Shown: positions 35,100 to 42,441, numbered from the stretch's first letter. The stretch: DNA of 49,608 bases from a virus (IMGVR_UViG_3300033981_000316:1-49608); one strand, 5' to 3'. Translations and numbers: made by a program. The notes: generated from the sequence alone by a model not told the origin.

Positions 35100-35570
35100 T
35101 TAGTTAATAATCATAAAGTGTACTTTAACTATATTGTTTAATGCAGCATTTCCACCATTTGCTATAACAACCTTGAATGATCCAGCAGCAATATCAGATA
35201 CACCAACTACAGGAATTCCTGTTGCAGCTTCATCATATTGCACACTTACTAAAATGCGTGATGTAGCAGTTATGTTTGAGTTGTTTACTGTAAAAAATGT
35301 TTTAGCATTTGCAGCTAATGTAGAAGATACAGTAGTTATTACACCGTTTAATGTATCCAATGTTACAGCCGTTGTAATAGAAGTTAACTGAGTTACAGTA
35401 CCTGTATTATACAAAGATTGTAAAGGTCCTGCATTTACTGCTAATGGTAACCAAGCATCATCTCTAGTTACATCTTTTGATCCAATTGCCAATAGATTAG
35501 GAACATCTGTTGGAAGAGTTTCTCTATAGTTTCCTGCTTTAATCCAGGAGATAAAATTTAAAACATCCAT
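35100..35570 (-). CDS. Short head/tail-fibre protein with MDxLNFISWI tag (156 aa)
   Basis: N-terminal MDVLNFISWIKAGNYRETLP is the same tag type as in the upstream 327-aa protein (MDILNFISWIRGRR). Both continue with a short acidic link (KDVTRDDAWLPLAV against QDDRRDDEYLTGAI). The C-terminal 85 residues form a beta-sandwich-like tip (KTFFTVNNSNITATSRILVS, then GSFKVVIANGGNAALNNIVK), the plan of trimeric phage fibre tips. Probably a head or tail fibre. Confidence 0.65.
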   Translation of the reverse strand: MDVLNFISWIKAGNYRETLPTDVPNLLAIGSKDVTRDDAWLPLAVNAGPLQSLYNTGTVTQLTSITTAVTLDTLNGVITTVSSTLAANAKTFFTVNNSNITATSRILVSVQYDEAATGIPVVGVSDIAAGSFKVVIANGGNAALNNIVKVHFMIIN

Positions 35571-35595
35571 GACTTTTTGTTTTTATATATTATTA

Positions 35596-36579
35596 TTAAA
35601 TTCTTACAACTGATAAATATCTAGCTCCAATTTGGTCTGTTGCACTTGATTGAACTGTAACTACAACATATATGTTTTGAGTCCAATCAATTGTTCCAAC
35701 TGACATACCATTATCAAATATACTTGAATTATATGTAGCTGCATTTGCTCCAATTCCAGAATCTGAAAAGCCATCACTTGGAAGACCCAATGGTAAAAAT
35801 TGTAAAGTTGATCCTGAAAAGAAAATATCTTTTTCAATTTTTACAATTTTTTGACCTGAGCCATTAGTTGCTGTATCAACTTCAGCAATTAATGTTGCTC
35901 CTGCAGTAAAATAATCAATTCCTTGAAAAGGAACATTATTTGAAACATACACTCTTACAACCATAGTGTTTGCAGATGCTATTTTTTGTAAAGCAGTTTT
36001 AATTGCAAAAATTGGTCTAATAGAATTATTAAAAGTATTAGCCGGTATTGTTGAAAAAGAAACAACTGTATTAAATGGTGAAGATGCTGAAACTAATCCT
36101 GATGGTACTGCGCTAAAATTAGGATTTGAACTTCCTGCAGGTCCAACAGGACCTTGGATTCCTTGAGGACCTTGGGGACCAGTGGCTCCTTGAGAAGCTA
36201 ATAAAGCCCAATTTAAAGGATCTGTAGCAGGGTTTGTAGGAGATGGTCCAACAGGATTAATACAAAAATATGATGCTCCACCAAAACCTACTGCATCATT
36301 TAATACATAAACTCCAGCTGCTGACCATGATCCTTGCCAGTTAAGCCCTGCTGGTCCTACTGGTCCTGGTACACCTTGAGGTCCAATTGGTCCTTGTGCA
36401 CCAGCTGGTATATTTGCTGCAACTTGTGTTGTAAAATTTTGTACAGAAATTGCACCTGTTAAATATTCATCATCTCTTCTATCATCTTGAAGAGCTACAG
36501 GTAGTAATGTTTTATTAGGATCAACAGAGTTAACCACTCTACGTCCTCTAATCCAAGAGATAAAATTTAAAATGTCCAT
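35596..36579 (-). CDS. Fibre protein with collagen-like stalk and carbohydrate-binding-like module (327 aa)
   Basis: Order of parts: the MDILNFISWIRGRR tag (1-14), linker, a collagen-like G-x-Y stretch GPIGPQGVPGPVGPAG at about 62-77, a WQGSWSAAGVYVLNDAVGFG module with SYFCI at about 80-107 resembling family 5/12 carbohydrate-binding modules, a second collagen-like stretch GPQGPQGIQGPVGPAG at about 134-149, and a beta-rich tip of 170 residues. Two collagen triple helices flanking a sugar-binding module suggest a trimeric, glycan-touching fibre. Capsid or tail location is open. Confidence 0.72.
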   Translation of the reverse strand: MDILNFISWIRGRRVVNSVDPNKTLLPVALQDDRRDDEYLTGAISVQNFTTQVAANIPAGAQGPIGPQGVPGPVGPAGLNWQGSWSAAGVYVLNDAVGFGGASYFCINPVGPSPTNPATDPLNWALLASQGATGPQGPQGIQGPVGPAGSSNPNFSAVPSGLVSASSPFNTVVSFSTIPANTFNNSIRPIFAIKTALQKIASANTMVVRVYVSNNVPFQGIDYFTAGATLIAEVDTATNGSGQKIVKIEKDIFFSGSTLQFLPLGLPSDGFSDSGIGANAATYNSSIFDNGMSVGTIDWTQNIYVVVTVQSSATDQIGARYLSVVRI

Positions 36580-36641
36580 TTCTAAATAATTATATACATT
36601 ATATCTATAATATAATGAAAATTATTTAGATAACAAATTAA

Positions 36642-36776
36642 TTAAGATATTATATCCCCAATTTCTAATATGTCAGAAATGATATAAGTTGTTTCTGAAA
36701 GCATGTATAGATTTTCTTCTTCTATACTTATAATATTTTCTACCTTATTATCTACTATTATTGCTACTCTTAACAT
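36642..36776 (-). CDS. Small acidic protein downstream of the tail fibre (44 aa)
   Basis: Read directly: MLRVAIIVDNKVENIISIEE then ENLYMLSETTYIISDILEIG and DIIS. The IVDNKVENII opening followed by an acidic middle and a final IGD is the pattern of short accessory proteins that accompany tail fibres in many phages. The ATG overlaps the fibre stop (TAATG). A chaperone or fibre-capping role is inferred from neighbours only. Confidence 0.65.
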   Translation of the reverse strand: MLRVAIIVDNKVENIISIEEENLYMLSETTYIISDILEIGDIIS

Positions 36777-38581
36777 TAGAAGTAAGTTATAATTATACAA
36801 AACCCATTTCCTCCAGTTCCTCCACCACCTGAGTTTGCACCATTTGTAGATGCACCACCACCAGCACCACCAGCACCAGGTCCACCGTTACCACCTTTTC
36901 CACCAGCTATTGTGCCCGCAGCATCTCCTGAATTTCCACCACTACCACCAGTTGAGAAAAACAATCCGGAAGGGCTATTAGTTATTAAACTGCCATTATT
37001 ACCACTTGCACCTACAGTTCCAGATACAGTAACACTTGCTATTATTTGAGCTGTAGCAAGACCTGTTAAGTTCATACCTCCACCAGTATTAGTAGCATTT
37101 ACTGTGCTAAGACCTCCTCCTTGTCCACCAGCCATTAATGGTCTAGATATATAAGTTGTTGTACCTCCAGAAAAGTTAGCTGGTCCAACAGAACCAGTAC
37201 CAAAAATTGATGTAGTATAAATTACACCAAACATTATTGAGTTACCAATACCAGAGCTACCTTGTGATGCTGCAGTTCCACCTAATCCACCAAATCCATT
37301 TCCAGTACTAAGTTTTGCTGTAGTAGAAACACCTGTTCCTCCAAAGAAAGATGGTGCTCCTGTTCCTCCTGCTGCACCATTAGTATCATTGACTCCTATA
37401 GCTGAAGCACCTGTTCCACCAACACCAATCCAAACATTTTCTGTAGACCCTAAGTTGTTTGCATTTATTTTAGCAATGTTAAAAGAACCAGAAGACCCAC
37501 CCCCACCGCCATATCTAGCTGTACTTGCTGCACCTCTTCTACCTGAAGCACCTCCACCACCTCCTCCAACTAAATAAATTTCAACATATTTTGCATTAGC
37601 AGGTTTTGTCCATACACCACTAGATAAGAAAATTTGAGTATCTATTAGTGATTCTGTTGATGTATAATTAGGAATATTTAAAGTAGAACCTGTAAGTGTA
37701 GCTGCACCTGACGTACCTGTAGTAGTTAAACTAAGTATTGGCTGATATGTGCTTGCTGCTGTTGCTGATGTAAGATAAGGTAATAAAGCAGATGATGTTA
37801 TATAACCAGCAGGGTTAGCATTATCATAGGGTGTATAACCAAGAGCAGTAGTAATATCAAAAGCTGTAATTCCTGAAATATAACCTGAAGGGTTGCTGCT
37901 ATCATAGGGAACATACCCTAAAGCACTAGTAACCATTGATCCTGATATGGCATTTAAGTAACCAGCTGGGTTACTAGAATCATATGGTGTGTATCCTAGT
38001 GCAGTTGTTACATCTAAACTTGTTATACCTGTGATATATCCATTAGGATTTGTAAGTGGATAATAAGTACTAGCTGCTACAGCAGAAGTTAAATAACCTG
38101 AGAGAGCTGCACTTGTAATGTATCCAGCTGGATTAGTACTGTTATATGGTGTAAACCCTAATGCGGTTGTTACCATTAAACTAGTTATTCCAGAAATATA
38201 TCCAGAAGGATTAGTTAAAGGATAGTATGTACTTGCTGCAGTAGCAGAAGTTAAATATGGTGTTAGTGCAGTAGAATTAATATATCCCGCTGGATTGGCT
38301 GAGTCATATGGTGTATATCCAAGAGCACTGGTAACCATAGACCCAGATATAGCGTTTAAATAACCTGCAGGATTTGAACTTAATGGATAATAGTACATAT
38401 TATATGTAGATACTCCTAAATTCCAATCTACTCCTGGGTTAGGATAAGTACCATAAAGGTCCCCACCTGCTGGTCCAGTAGGAGATCCACCACCTCCACC
38501 AGTAGTTTTTGGTTTACCATCAGGACCAGTTATCTCAATCCCACCACCAAATACATTACCATTACTATCTATTACTTGCAT
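36776..38581 (-). CDS. Repeat-shaft tail fibre with glycine-rich adhesin-like tip (601 aa)
   Basis: Residues about 55-280 are a shaft of roughly six repeats combining VTTALGYTPYDSSNPAGYI with AASTYYPLTNPSGYI. An intermediate segment reads SSGVWTKPANAKYVEIYLVG. From about residue 345 on, long Gly-rich stretches (GGGGGGASGRRG, GGGGGSSGSF, GGSGGNSGD, GGKGGNGGPGAGGAGGGA) alternate with short hydrophobic pieces, as in polyglycine-helix adhesins such as phage S16 gp38. The tip ends FCIIITYF. The protein most likely determines host binding, and repeat number and Gly loops are places where it could vary by recombination. Confidence 0.82.
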   Translation of the reverse strand: MQVIDSNGNVFGGGIEITGPDGKPKTTGGGGGSPTGPAGGDLYGTYPNPGVDWNLGVSTYNMYYYPLSSNPAGYLNAISGSMVTSALGYTPYDSANPAGYINSTALTPYLTSATAASTYYPLTNPSGYISGITSLMVTTALGFTPYNSTNPAGYITSAALSGYLTSAVAASTYYPLTNPNGYITGITSLDVTTALGYTPYDSSNPAGYLNAISGSMVTSALGYVPYDSSNPSGYISGITAFDITTALGYTPYDNANPAGYITSSALLPYLTSATAASTYQPILSLTTTGTSGAATLTGSTLNIPNYTSTESLIDTQIFLSSGVWTKPANAKYVEIYLVGGGGGGASGRRGAASTARYGGGGGSSGSFNIAKINANNLGSTENVWIGVGGTGASAIGVNDTNGAAGGTGAPSFFGGTGVSTTAKLSTGNGFGGLGGTAASQGSSGIGNSIMFGVIYTTSIFGTGSVGPANFSGGTTTYISRPLMAGGQGGGLSTVNATNTGGGMNLTGLATAQIIASVTVSGTVGASGNNGSLITNSPSGLFFSTGGSGGNSGDAAGTIAGGKGGNGGPGAGGAGGGASTNGANSGGGGTGGNGFCIIITYF

Positions 38582-38583
38582 AT

Positions 38584-38892
38584 CTATTGAGCATAATCTG
38601 TACCGTAAACATAGTATGATGTTCCTACTATATCACTATATACAATTAATTGATCTCCTGGGTTTAGGGCATATATGGTATTATCAGTAACTGAATCCCC
38701 AGCAGATAGATTAAATTCATATATTGTTTCAGTAGATGCTGTTAAAGCATCATATCTAGTTAAGGTAAGTATGTAAGCTGCTGGATTATAAAACTTTAAT
38801 AATGTTATTTTAGTAGATAAGGGTCCGGCTATACCAGTATATATTACTGTACCTAAAACACTTACTTGACCCTGATTTATAATTTCTGCCAT
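38584..38892 (-). CDS. Small beta-rich virion protein (102 aa)
   Basis: Almost entirely predicted beta strands (SVLGTVIYTGIAGPLSTKIT, AAYILTLTRYDALTASTETI, GDQLIVYSDIVGTSYYVYGT). This resembles small surface or collar proteins encoded next to phage tail fibres. It is 2 bases upstream of the large fibre and is the first gene after the terminator at 38905-38934. An appendage attachment role is inferred. Confidence 0.5.
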   Translation of the reverse strand: MAEIINQGQVSVLGTVIYTGIAGPLSTKITLLKFYNPAAYILTLTRYDALTASTETIYEFNLSAGDSVTDNTIYALNPGDQLIVYSDIVGTSYYVYGTDYAQ

Positions 38893-38904
38893 AAACTAAT
38901 ATAC

Positions 38905-38934
38905 AAAAAAATCCCCAGCTTTGCAACTGGGGAT
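38905..38934 (-). terminator. Intrinsic terminator before the fibre block
   Basis: Minus strand ATCCCCAG, loop TTGCAAAG, CTGGGGAT, then TTTTTTTG. It ends the 39-42 kb unit; a GTATATTA element follows at 38897-38904. Confidence 0.93.
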
Positions 38935-38972
38935 TATAGCCTGAAGTAAACCATTGGAAAGAAGAGAACAGG

Positions 38973-39164
38973 CTAAAGTAGTAGGCCAATGGTAAATGCA
39001 AAAAACAACATAAAGAATACACAGACTATTGCCAGTTTAATACTATCTTCATCTGATACATATTCTTTTTTGAGTTTGTCATATGCAGGTTTATACATCA
39101 CATGTGCAACCATCCATAATATTGCTATTGCAGATAATAACATTATGATAGATAAAACCTTCAT
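38973..39164 (-). CDS. Small membrane protein with two helices (63 aa)
   Basis: Helix one spans about 3-24 (VLSIIMLLSAIAILWMVAHV) and helix two about 43-62 (LAIVCVFFMLFFAFTIGLLL), separated by a charged loop (KPAYDKLKKEYVSDEDSIK). No family is recognised. Location after a gene run of chaperonin and DUF3310 proteins gives no functional hint. It ends just before a strong terminator and overlaps the upstream gene by one base. Confidence 0.6.
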   Translation of the reverse strand: MKVLSIIMLLSAIAILWMVAHVMYKPAYDKLKKEYVSDEDSIKLAIVCVFFMLFFAFTIGLLL

Positions 39165-39418
39165 TACTTCATATTTAATAGCTTCTCAACAATTAATTGA
39201 GCAGCTGTAATTTGGCCAATTGCTTGATCAAATAATAAACTCTTTACTGGAGATTTAGATTGGTTATAATTTTCTTTTAACATCTCAGCTATCTTAGAAA
39301 TTGATCTTCTTATTTCTAAAATTTCTTCTGTCTCTGTAAATTCTTCTTTATCTAAACCAACTAAGATATCTCCAAAAGAATAGATCTTAGTTTCTTTAAA
39401 AGCTACTTGCTCACTCAT
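39164..39418 (-). CDS. Small helical protein (84 aa)
   Basis: An acidic N-terminal half (SFGDILVGLDKEEFTETEEI) is followed by two helices (EIRRSISKIAEMLKENYNQ and VKSLLFDQAIGQITAAQLIV). I considered a small cyclic-nucleotide sponge of the Acb2 kind because of size and helix layout, but the match is weak. Function unknown. It overlaps the DUF3310 gene by 4 bases. Confidence 0.5.
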   Translation of the reverse strand: MSEQVAFKETKIYSFGDILVGLDKEEFTETEEILEIRRSISKIAEMLKENYNQSKSPVKSLLFDQAIGQITAAQLIVEKLLNMK

Positions 39419-39723
39419 AATCTATCAATTCTTCTTTGTAAATATACTAAAGCTTTTTGTAAATCCTCTTTCTTACTAGAAGTTTTTTTACCCGCTCTTG
39501 CTAAATATTTTATAACATTCCCCAGATAGAAATCTTCATCTAAACCCCAAGCTTCTAATACATTAAATACTTCATAAGTATTCCCTGCACCACCATAATA
39601 CTTAGGCCTATCAAGATTTATAATTCTATCTTTTAATGGTATCTCTTTAGATATTATTCTATCAAAAGGTGTACTCATTTTACTTTGATAGAGATCTTCT
39701 GATTCTTGTGTAAAGTTTACCAT
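39415..39723 (-). CDS. DUF3310 (SaV-like) protein (102 aa)
   Basis: The segment PKYYGGAGNTYEVFNVLEAW followed by GLDEDFYLGNVIKYLARAGK, KEDLQKALVYLQRRID is the DUF3310 signature, a domain often found in phage nucleotide-metabolism genes and sometimes fused to nucleotide kinases. The first 35 residues are an extra N-terminal part. A role in nucleotide pools is suggested by family context only. It overlaps the chaperonin gene by 7 bases. Confidence 0.85.
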   Translation of the reverse strand: MVNFTQESEDLYQSKMSTPFDRIISKEIPLKDRIINLDRPKYYGGAGNTYEVFNVLEAWGLDEDFYLGNVIKYLARAGKKTSSKKEDLQKALVYLQRRIDRL

Positions 39724-40097
39724 ACAATTGCAATATCTCTTTCAGCAACCATTAACTTCATTCCATCCTCAAGCTCTACTGCTTCAGATGCTTGTAACCC
39801 GGTAATTCCCATGTACACTTTATCCCCCACCTTTACACTTGATACTTCATCCCCTACTGCATAAACTTCTAGTTTAGTCCATGTCTTTCTCATATCCATT
39901 TCAAGTGCAAGCTTGTCAGCTTCACTTAATTCAAATGGAGATTCTTTTACTTCTGGTTTATTTAATAAAACCCTTTTTCCTTTTAGTTGCATTGTATTGG
40001 TTTTTAATTTTTCAAATAATTCTCTAGCTTGCAAGTTGTCTTCTGCAAGAGTAGTAGCCTTTTCCCAAAGTACTTTTTCTTCTAGAGTCACAGACAA
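39717..40097 (-). CDS. GroES-like co-chaperonin (91-126 aa depending on start)
   Basis: From residue 36, MQLKGKRVLLNKPEVKESPF opens a GroES-type beta barrel; a possible mobile loop follows, then TKLEVYAVGDEVSSVKVGDK, VYMG and a GMKLMVAERDIAIVW C-terminus matching the GroES end pattern. It would replace or modify host GroES to fold the capsid protein, as T4 gp31 does. The ATG at 39992 gives 91 residues, the normal length, and has a TAAAAACCAATACA leader. The in-frame extension to 40097 (TTG start, GTG at 40091) looks coding by composition, so I keep the longer span and leave the start open. Confidence 0.82.
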   Translation of the reverse strand: MSVTLEEKVLWEKATTLAEDNLQARELFEKLKTNTMQLKGKRVLLNKPEVKESPFELSEADKLALEMDMRKTWTKLEVYAVGDEVSSVKVGDKVYMGITGLQASEAVELEDGMKLMVAERDIAIVW

Positions 40098-40112
40098 ATA
40101 TAAATAAAAAAT

Positions 40113-40250
40113 TTATTTACCTTGTCCTCTATATAACTTTTTATAATTCTTGCTTGCTTTAAGTTTGCTAATTTTAGTTTTAGCATGTACTCCTGGACGG
40201 GATACTTTTACTGCAACTATTTTTTTTGGAGCTTCTTTTATTTTTGCCAT
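40113..40250 (-). CDS. Small basic protein (45 aa)
   Basis: Read directly: MAKIKEAPKKIVAVKVSRPG then VHAKTKISKLKASKNYKKLY and RGQGK. The RPGVHAKTKISKLKxSKNYKK portion is of a type seen in tiny phage proteins. It is strongly basic, as are the 17-20 kb proteins, but lies away from them. Nucleic-acid binding is likely from charge. It is too short for many gene callers. Confidence 0.65.
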   Translation of the reverse strand: MAKIKEAPKKIVAVKVSRPGVHAKTKISKLKASKNYKKLYRGQGK

Positions 40251-40285
40251 GATATAAATAATTAAGTACTATATAATATACTCAA

Positions 40286-40918
40286 TTATTCGTTATCATA
40301 AAACATTCTTTCTGAATCTTCTGTATGCCACTTATCAAATCCCTCACAGTTATAGTAATCTTTATTAACTAAGTAATCTGGTTTTTCAGGGAATGGTTTA
40401 GTTACAAAACTTGGTTCAGACCACTTGATTCTATTATTTGGTTGAAGAGCTATTTGTCCGTTGTCAAGTAAAATCACATGATGACTCTTGTGTTCTAGTG
40501 GGTCTTCTGCTAAAGATATGTCAGTATTAATATCTCCGCTACCCCAGTTTATTGTTGCATAGTAACTACCTGGGTAGAACTTGTGATCTTTCATATATAC
40601 TTCTACAGGAGTATCATACAAATATGATAGATGTAACAAAGTAAAGTTATAAGAGAAACAATTCCATATCTGTAGAAAGTGAAATGGTAGATCTGGATCT
40701 GGTAACTCAGGCTTAGTCAGTAGGGCATGGCTTGGTAACTTGTCTCTAAGTACGCCATTCTCTAACAATACCTGGAACAATGCTGCTTGTCCTGGTAGAC
40801 ATCTTACAGATATAATTACCCCCGGGGTAAATTCTCCATGACCTTTTGTACCTTGGTACATGTACTCATTCCTAACAAATACCTTGAGAGGAAAGAAGTT
40901 GTGTTCTATGTATGCCAT
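40286..40918 (-). CDS. Conserved phage protein (210 aa)
   Basis: The opening MAYIEHNFFPLKVFVRNEYM and the following KGHGEFTPGVIISVRCLPGQ with FQVLLENGVLRDKLPSHALL are highly regular, and I recognise them as conserved across several phage groups, without known function. The middle is aromatic-rich (FHFLQIWNCFSYNFTLLHLS). No membrane segment or signal peptide is visible. It overlaps the small metallopeptidase gene by one base. Confidence 0.6.
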   Translation of the reverse strand: MAYIEHNFFPLKVFVRNEYMYQGTKGHGEFTPGVIISVRCLPGQAALFQVLLENGVLRDKLPSHALLTKPELPDPDLPFHFLQIWNCFSYNFTLLHLSYLYDTPVEVYMKDHKFYPGSYYATINWGSGDINTDISLAEDPLEHKSHHVILLDNGQIALQPNNRIKWSEPSFVTKPFPEKPDYLVNKDYYNCEGFDKWHTEDSERMFYDNE

Positions 40919-41361
40919 TATTTCTTAAAGAAGTTTTTCTTTGGTTGTTCCTTTGTACTAAATCCTAGCTTTTCAATTATCTTGTTTGCTTCATCTTCAG
41001 CAAAGGTAATAGCTTCTTCTTCTTTATCCTTGATATTCCAGTTATTTAATAAAAGACTCATATGCATAGTTTCATGCATAACAGCTGTGGCTTTCTCTGT
41101 AAGAGAGTATTTCTTAAATGTCCCTAGATTAATAAATAGAAATGGTTTGTATGGGGCTTTTGCTGTTAGCTTTTTATCAGCGGGATCATAGTTAGTAAAA
41201 CCATAAATATAAACCCCATTGCCAACAGTCTTATCTACTTCTTCTGCCTTGGCATCTTTACGGTTTAACCCGTGCATTTCTGTAACGTCATAGTAATCAA
41301 ATATCTCAGTAGCATTATTACCAGCTATTAAGATATATTTACCCATATCATACTCTTTCAT
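40918..41361 (-). CDS. Small HExxH metallopeptidase-like protein (147 aa)
   Basis: H96-E97-T98-M99-H100 (AVMHETMHMSLLLNNW) is a classical zincin HExxH motif, followed by an acidic helix (KEEEAITFAEDEANKIIEKL) with E114-E116, E122 and E124 as third-ligand candidates. It is a minimal single-domain zinc protease by sequence. It could process virion or host proteins. A second HExxH protein occurs at the left edge of the window, otherwise unrelated. The start ATG at 41361 is preferred; M6 is an alternative. Confidence 0.75.
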   Translation of the reverse strand: MKEYDMGKYILIAGNNATEIFDYYDVTEMHGLNRKDAKAEEVDKTVGNGVYIYGFTNYDPADKKLTAKAPYKPFLFINLGTFKKYSLTEKATAVMHETMHMSLLLNNWNIKDKEEEAITFAEDEANKIIEKLGFSTKEQPKKNFFKK

Positions 41362-41371
41362 AACACTAGTT

Positions 41372-41977
41372 TTAGATATCTGTAGATTCTAGCAAAGTAT
41401 AAGAAAACTTATTGCCATGTATCTTAGCTGCCCTTTTACATATGGACATAAACTCATTAAAGTCTTTTACTCTTTTAAACACTTGACATCCCTCACTCCA
41501 ATTCTCTACCCATGTGCTGTCAGTACCTGCTTTGTGAATATTAATTCCAAATATGCCGGTATCTTTTACCTTTTCATCAAACACTAAATCTTTATTAGCA
41601 TCTCTCCATACAGTAACATTACCTAGTCTCTGGCATAATGCATCATATTTGCCCTGGTGTTTATCAACCATCCATGTTGATCTATACTGCCCAGGTACTA
41701 GTCTTGCTACACCCTTGGCATTGTGGAATTGTTGTACTCCCTTTTTGCCCGGGTCAGTAGTTGCATTCCAGCAGAAAAAGTTCCAGTTACCTAAGCTATC
41801 CTTAAATGTAATGGTAATACAATCATCAAATACATTGGTTACTTTTCTATAAACTGCTGGAGAATTATTGCGGACACCCACAACATTAACATCATACCCT
41901 TTATTAGCAGCATCTTCAAACCACTTATAACCTTTAGCTTTTACAGCACGTTCTATTTGCTCTCTAGTATAACACAT
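41372..41977 (-). CDS. Putative cell-wall-active protein with His...Ser-x-Gly-Cys motif (201 aa)
   Basis: GIFGINIHKAGTDSTWVENW then SEGCQVFKRVKDFNEFMSIC places a histidine ahead of S-x-G-C, the spacing seen in YkuD-type L,D-transpeptidase active sites, here with SEGC for SHGC. The N-terminus MCYTREQIERAVKAKGYKWF is helical. It could act on peptidoglycan during infection or lysis. The homology is suggested by motif only, so the enzyme class is tentative. It is at the upstream end of the late block, just after the lipoprotein gene. Confidence 0.6.
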   Translation of the reverse strand: MCYTREQIERAVKAKGYKWFEDAANKGYDVNVVGVRNNSPAVYRKVTNVFDDCITITFKDSLGNWNFFCWNATTDPGKKGVQQFHNAKGVARLVPGQYRSTWMVDKHQGKYDALCQRLGNVTVWRDANKDLVFDEKVKDTGIFGINIHKAGTDSTWVENWSEGCQVFKRVKDFNEFMSICKRAAKIHGNKFSYTLLESTDI

Positions 41978-42000
41978 ATCCTTTTACTTTAATATACAAA

Positions 42001-42132
42001 TTATTTCCGGATACTAGTCTTACTATAAGCATCACACTTTTGAGTAGACTTACATCCCGTCATAAGATACCCTATAGCCAAACCTATGCATATACCAAAT
42101 ACACATAAGCAAAATACTTTCCATTTTTCCAT
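42001..42132 (-). CDS. Small lipoprotein of the CDAYxK type (43 aa)
   Basis: Read directly: MEKWKVFCLCVFGICIGLAI then GYLMTGCKSTQKCDAYSKTS and IRK. The hydrophobic signal ends in a lipobox-like LMTGC, leaving a mature peptide CKSTQKCDAYSKTSIRK. The mature part resembles that of the 46-aa lipoprotein at 44622-44762 (CKSAHVHCDAYGK), encoded on the other strand. Short CDAYG-type lipoproteins are, as I recall, common in Bacteroidetes genomes. Function unknown; surface exclusion or envelope modification are possible. Confidence 0.7.
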   Translation of the reverse strand: MEKWKVFCLCVFGICIGLAIGYLMTGCKSTQKCDAYSKTSIRK

Positions 42133-42152
42133 ACAACAAATATAATAAAATA

Positions 42153-42186
42153 ACAAAGGCCCGGGCTTTCAACTCCAGACCTTTGT
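42153..42186 (-). promoter_or_regulatory. Hairpin in the late-transcript leader (possible attenuator)
   Basis: Minus strand ACAAAGG pairs with CCTTTGT and the stem extends through five more pairs (two G-U), with TATTTTATTATATTT following. It lies upstream of the first late gene, so it could act as an attenuator or end a short leader RNA. Confidence 0.5.
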
Positions 42187-42281
42187 ACCAGTATTAACCA
42201 AATAATATAGCATGACAAATATACAACTGTATTTTAATATTCCAAACCGGTGGTAAAAATATTTTGTTTTAGAGATTGTTA

Positions 42282-42332
42282 GGGACCCCTAGTAGCCAGA
42301 CCCCCCCACCTGCCGCGCTTGGTGCTACCCCC
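42282..42332. other. GC-rich island with C-runs
   Basis: About 70% GC in a genome near 30%. C-runs of four, seven and five bases on the plus strand give G-runs on the minus strand, compatible with a G-quadruplex; GTAGC and GCTAC also form an inverted repeat around the island. It directly precedes the first TACTTCTT motif. Confidence 0.5.
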
Positions 42333-42357
42333 TACTTCTTTCTACTAGACATGTTGA
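42333..42357 (+). promoter_or_regulatory. TACTTCTT motif, copy 1
   Basis: TACTTCTTTCTACTAG followed by ATGTTGAAT, right after the GC island. Candidate phage early promoter by repetition and position. Confidence 0.55.
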
Positions 42358-42401
42358 ATTGTAGAATAATTTGTAAATGTTTTACAGCTGGAAGTTTCTG
42401 G

Positions 42402-42425
42402 TACTTCTTTCTACAGATGTTGAAT
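42402..42425 (+). promoter_or_regulatory. TACTTCTT motif, copy 2
   Basis: TACTTCTTTCTACAG followed by ATGTTGAAT, ending 17 bases upstream of the 76-aa gene. The shared ATGTTGAAT makes copies 1 and 2 a pair. Confidence 0.6.
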
Positions 42426-42441
42426 CATTAAAATTTTTATC

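Larger units (their letters stand above)
42133..42441. other. Divergent control region between late (-) and early (+) genes
   Basis: No gene is seen over 309 bases. From left to right it holds a strong hairpin (42153-42186), an AT-rich stretch (42190-42280) suited to minus-strand promoters, a GC-rich C-run island (42282-42332), and two TACTTCTTTCTAC motifs (42333 and 42402) pointing right. Confidence 0.7.

Noticed and set aside
37740-38400. Diversity-generating retroelement target repeats
   Set aside because: The repeats encode a tail-fibre shaft; no reverse transcriptase or template repeat is visible in the window.
39164-39418. Acb2-like anti-CBASS sponge
   Set aside because: Size and helical layout are similar, but I could not line up a convincing conserved core; left as an unknown small helical protein.
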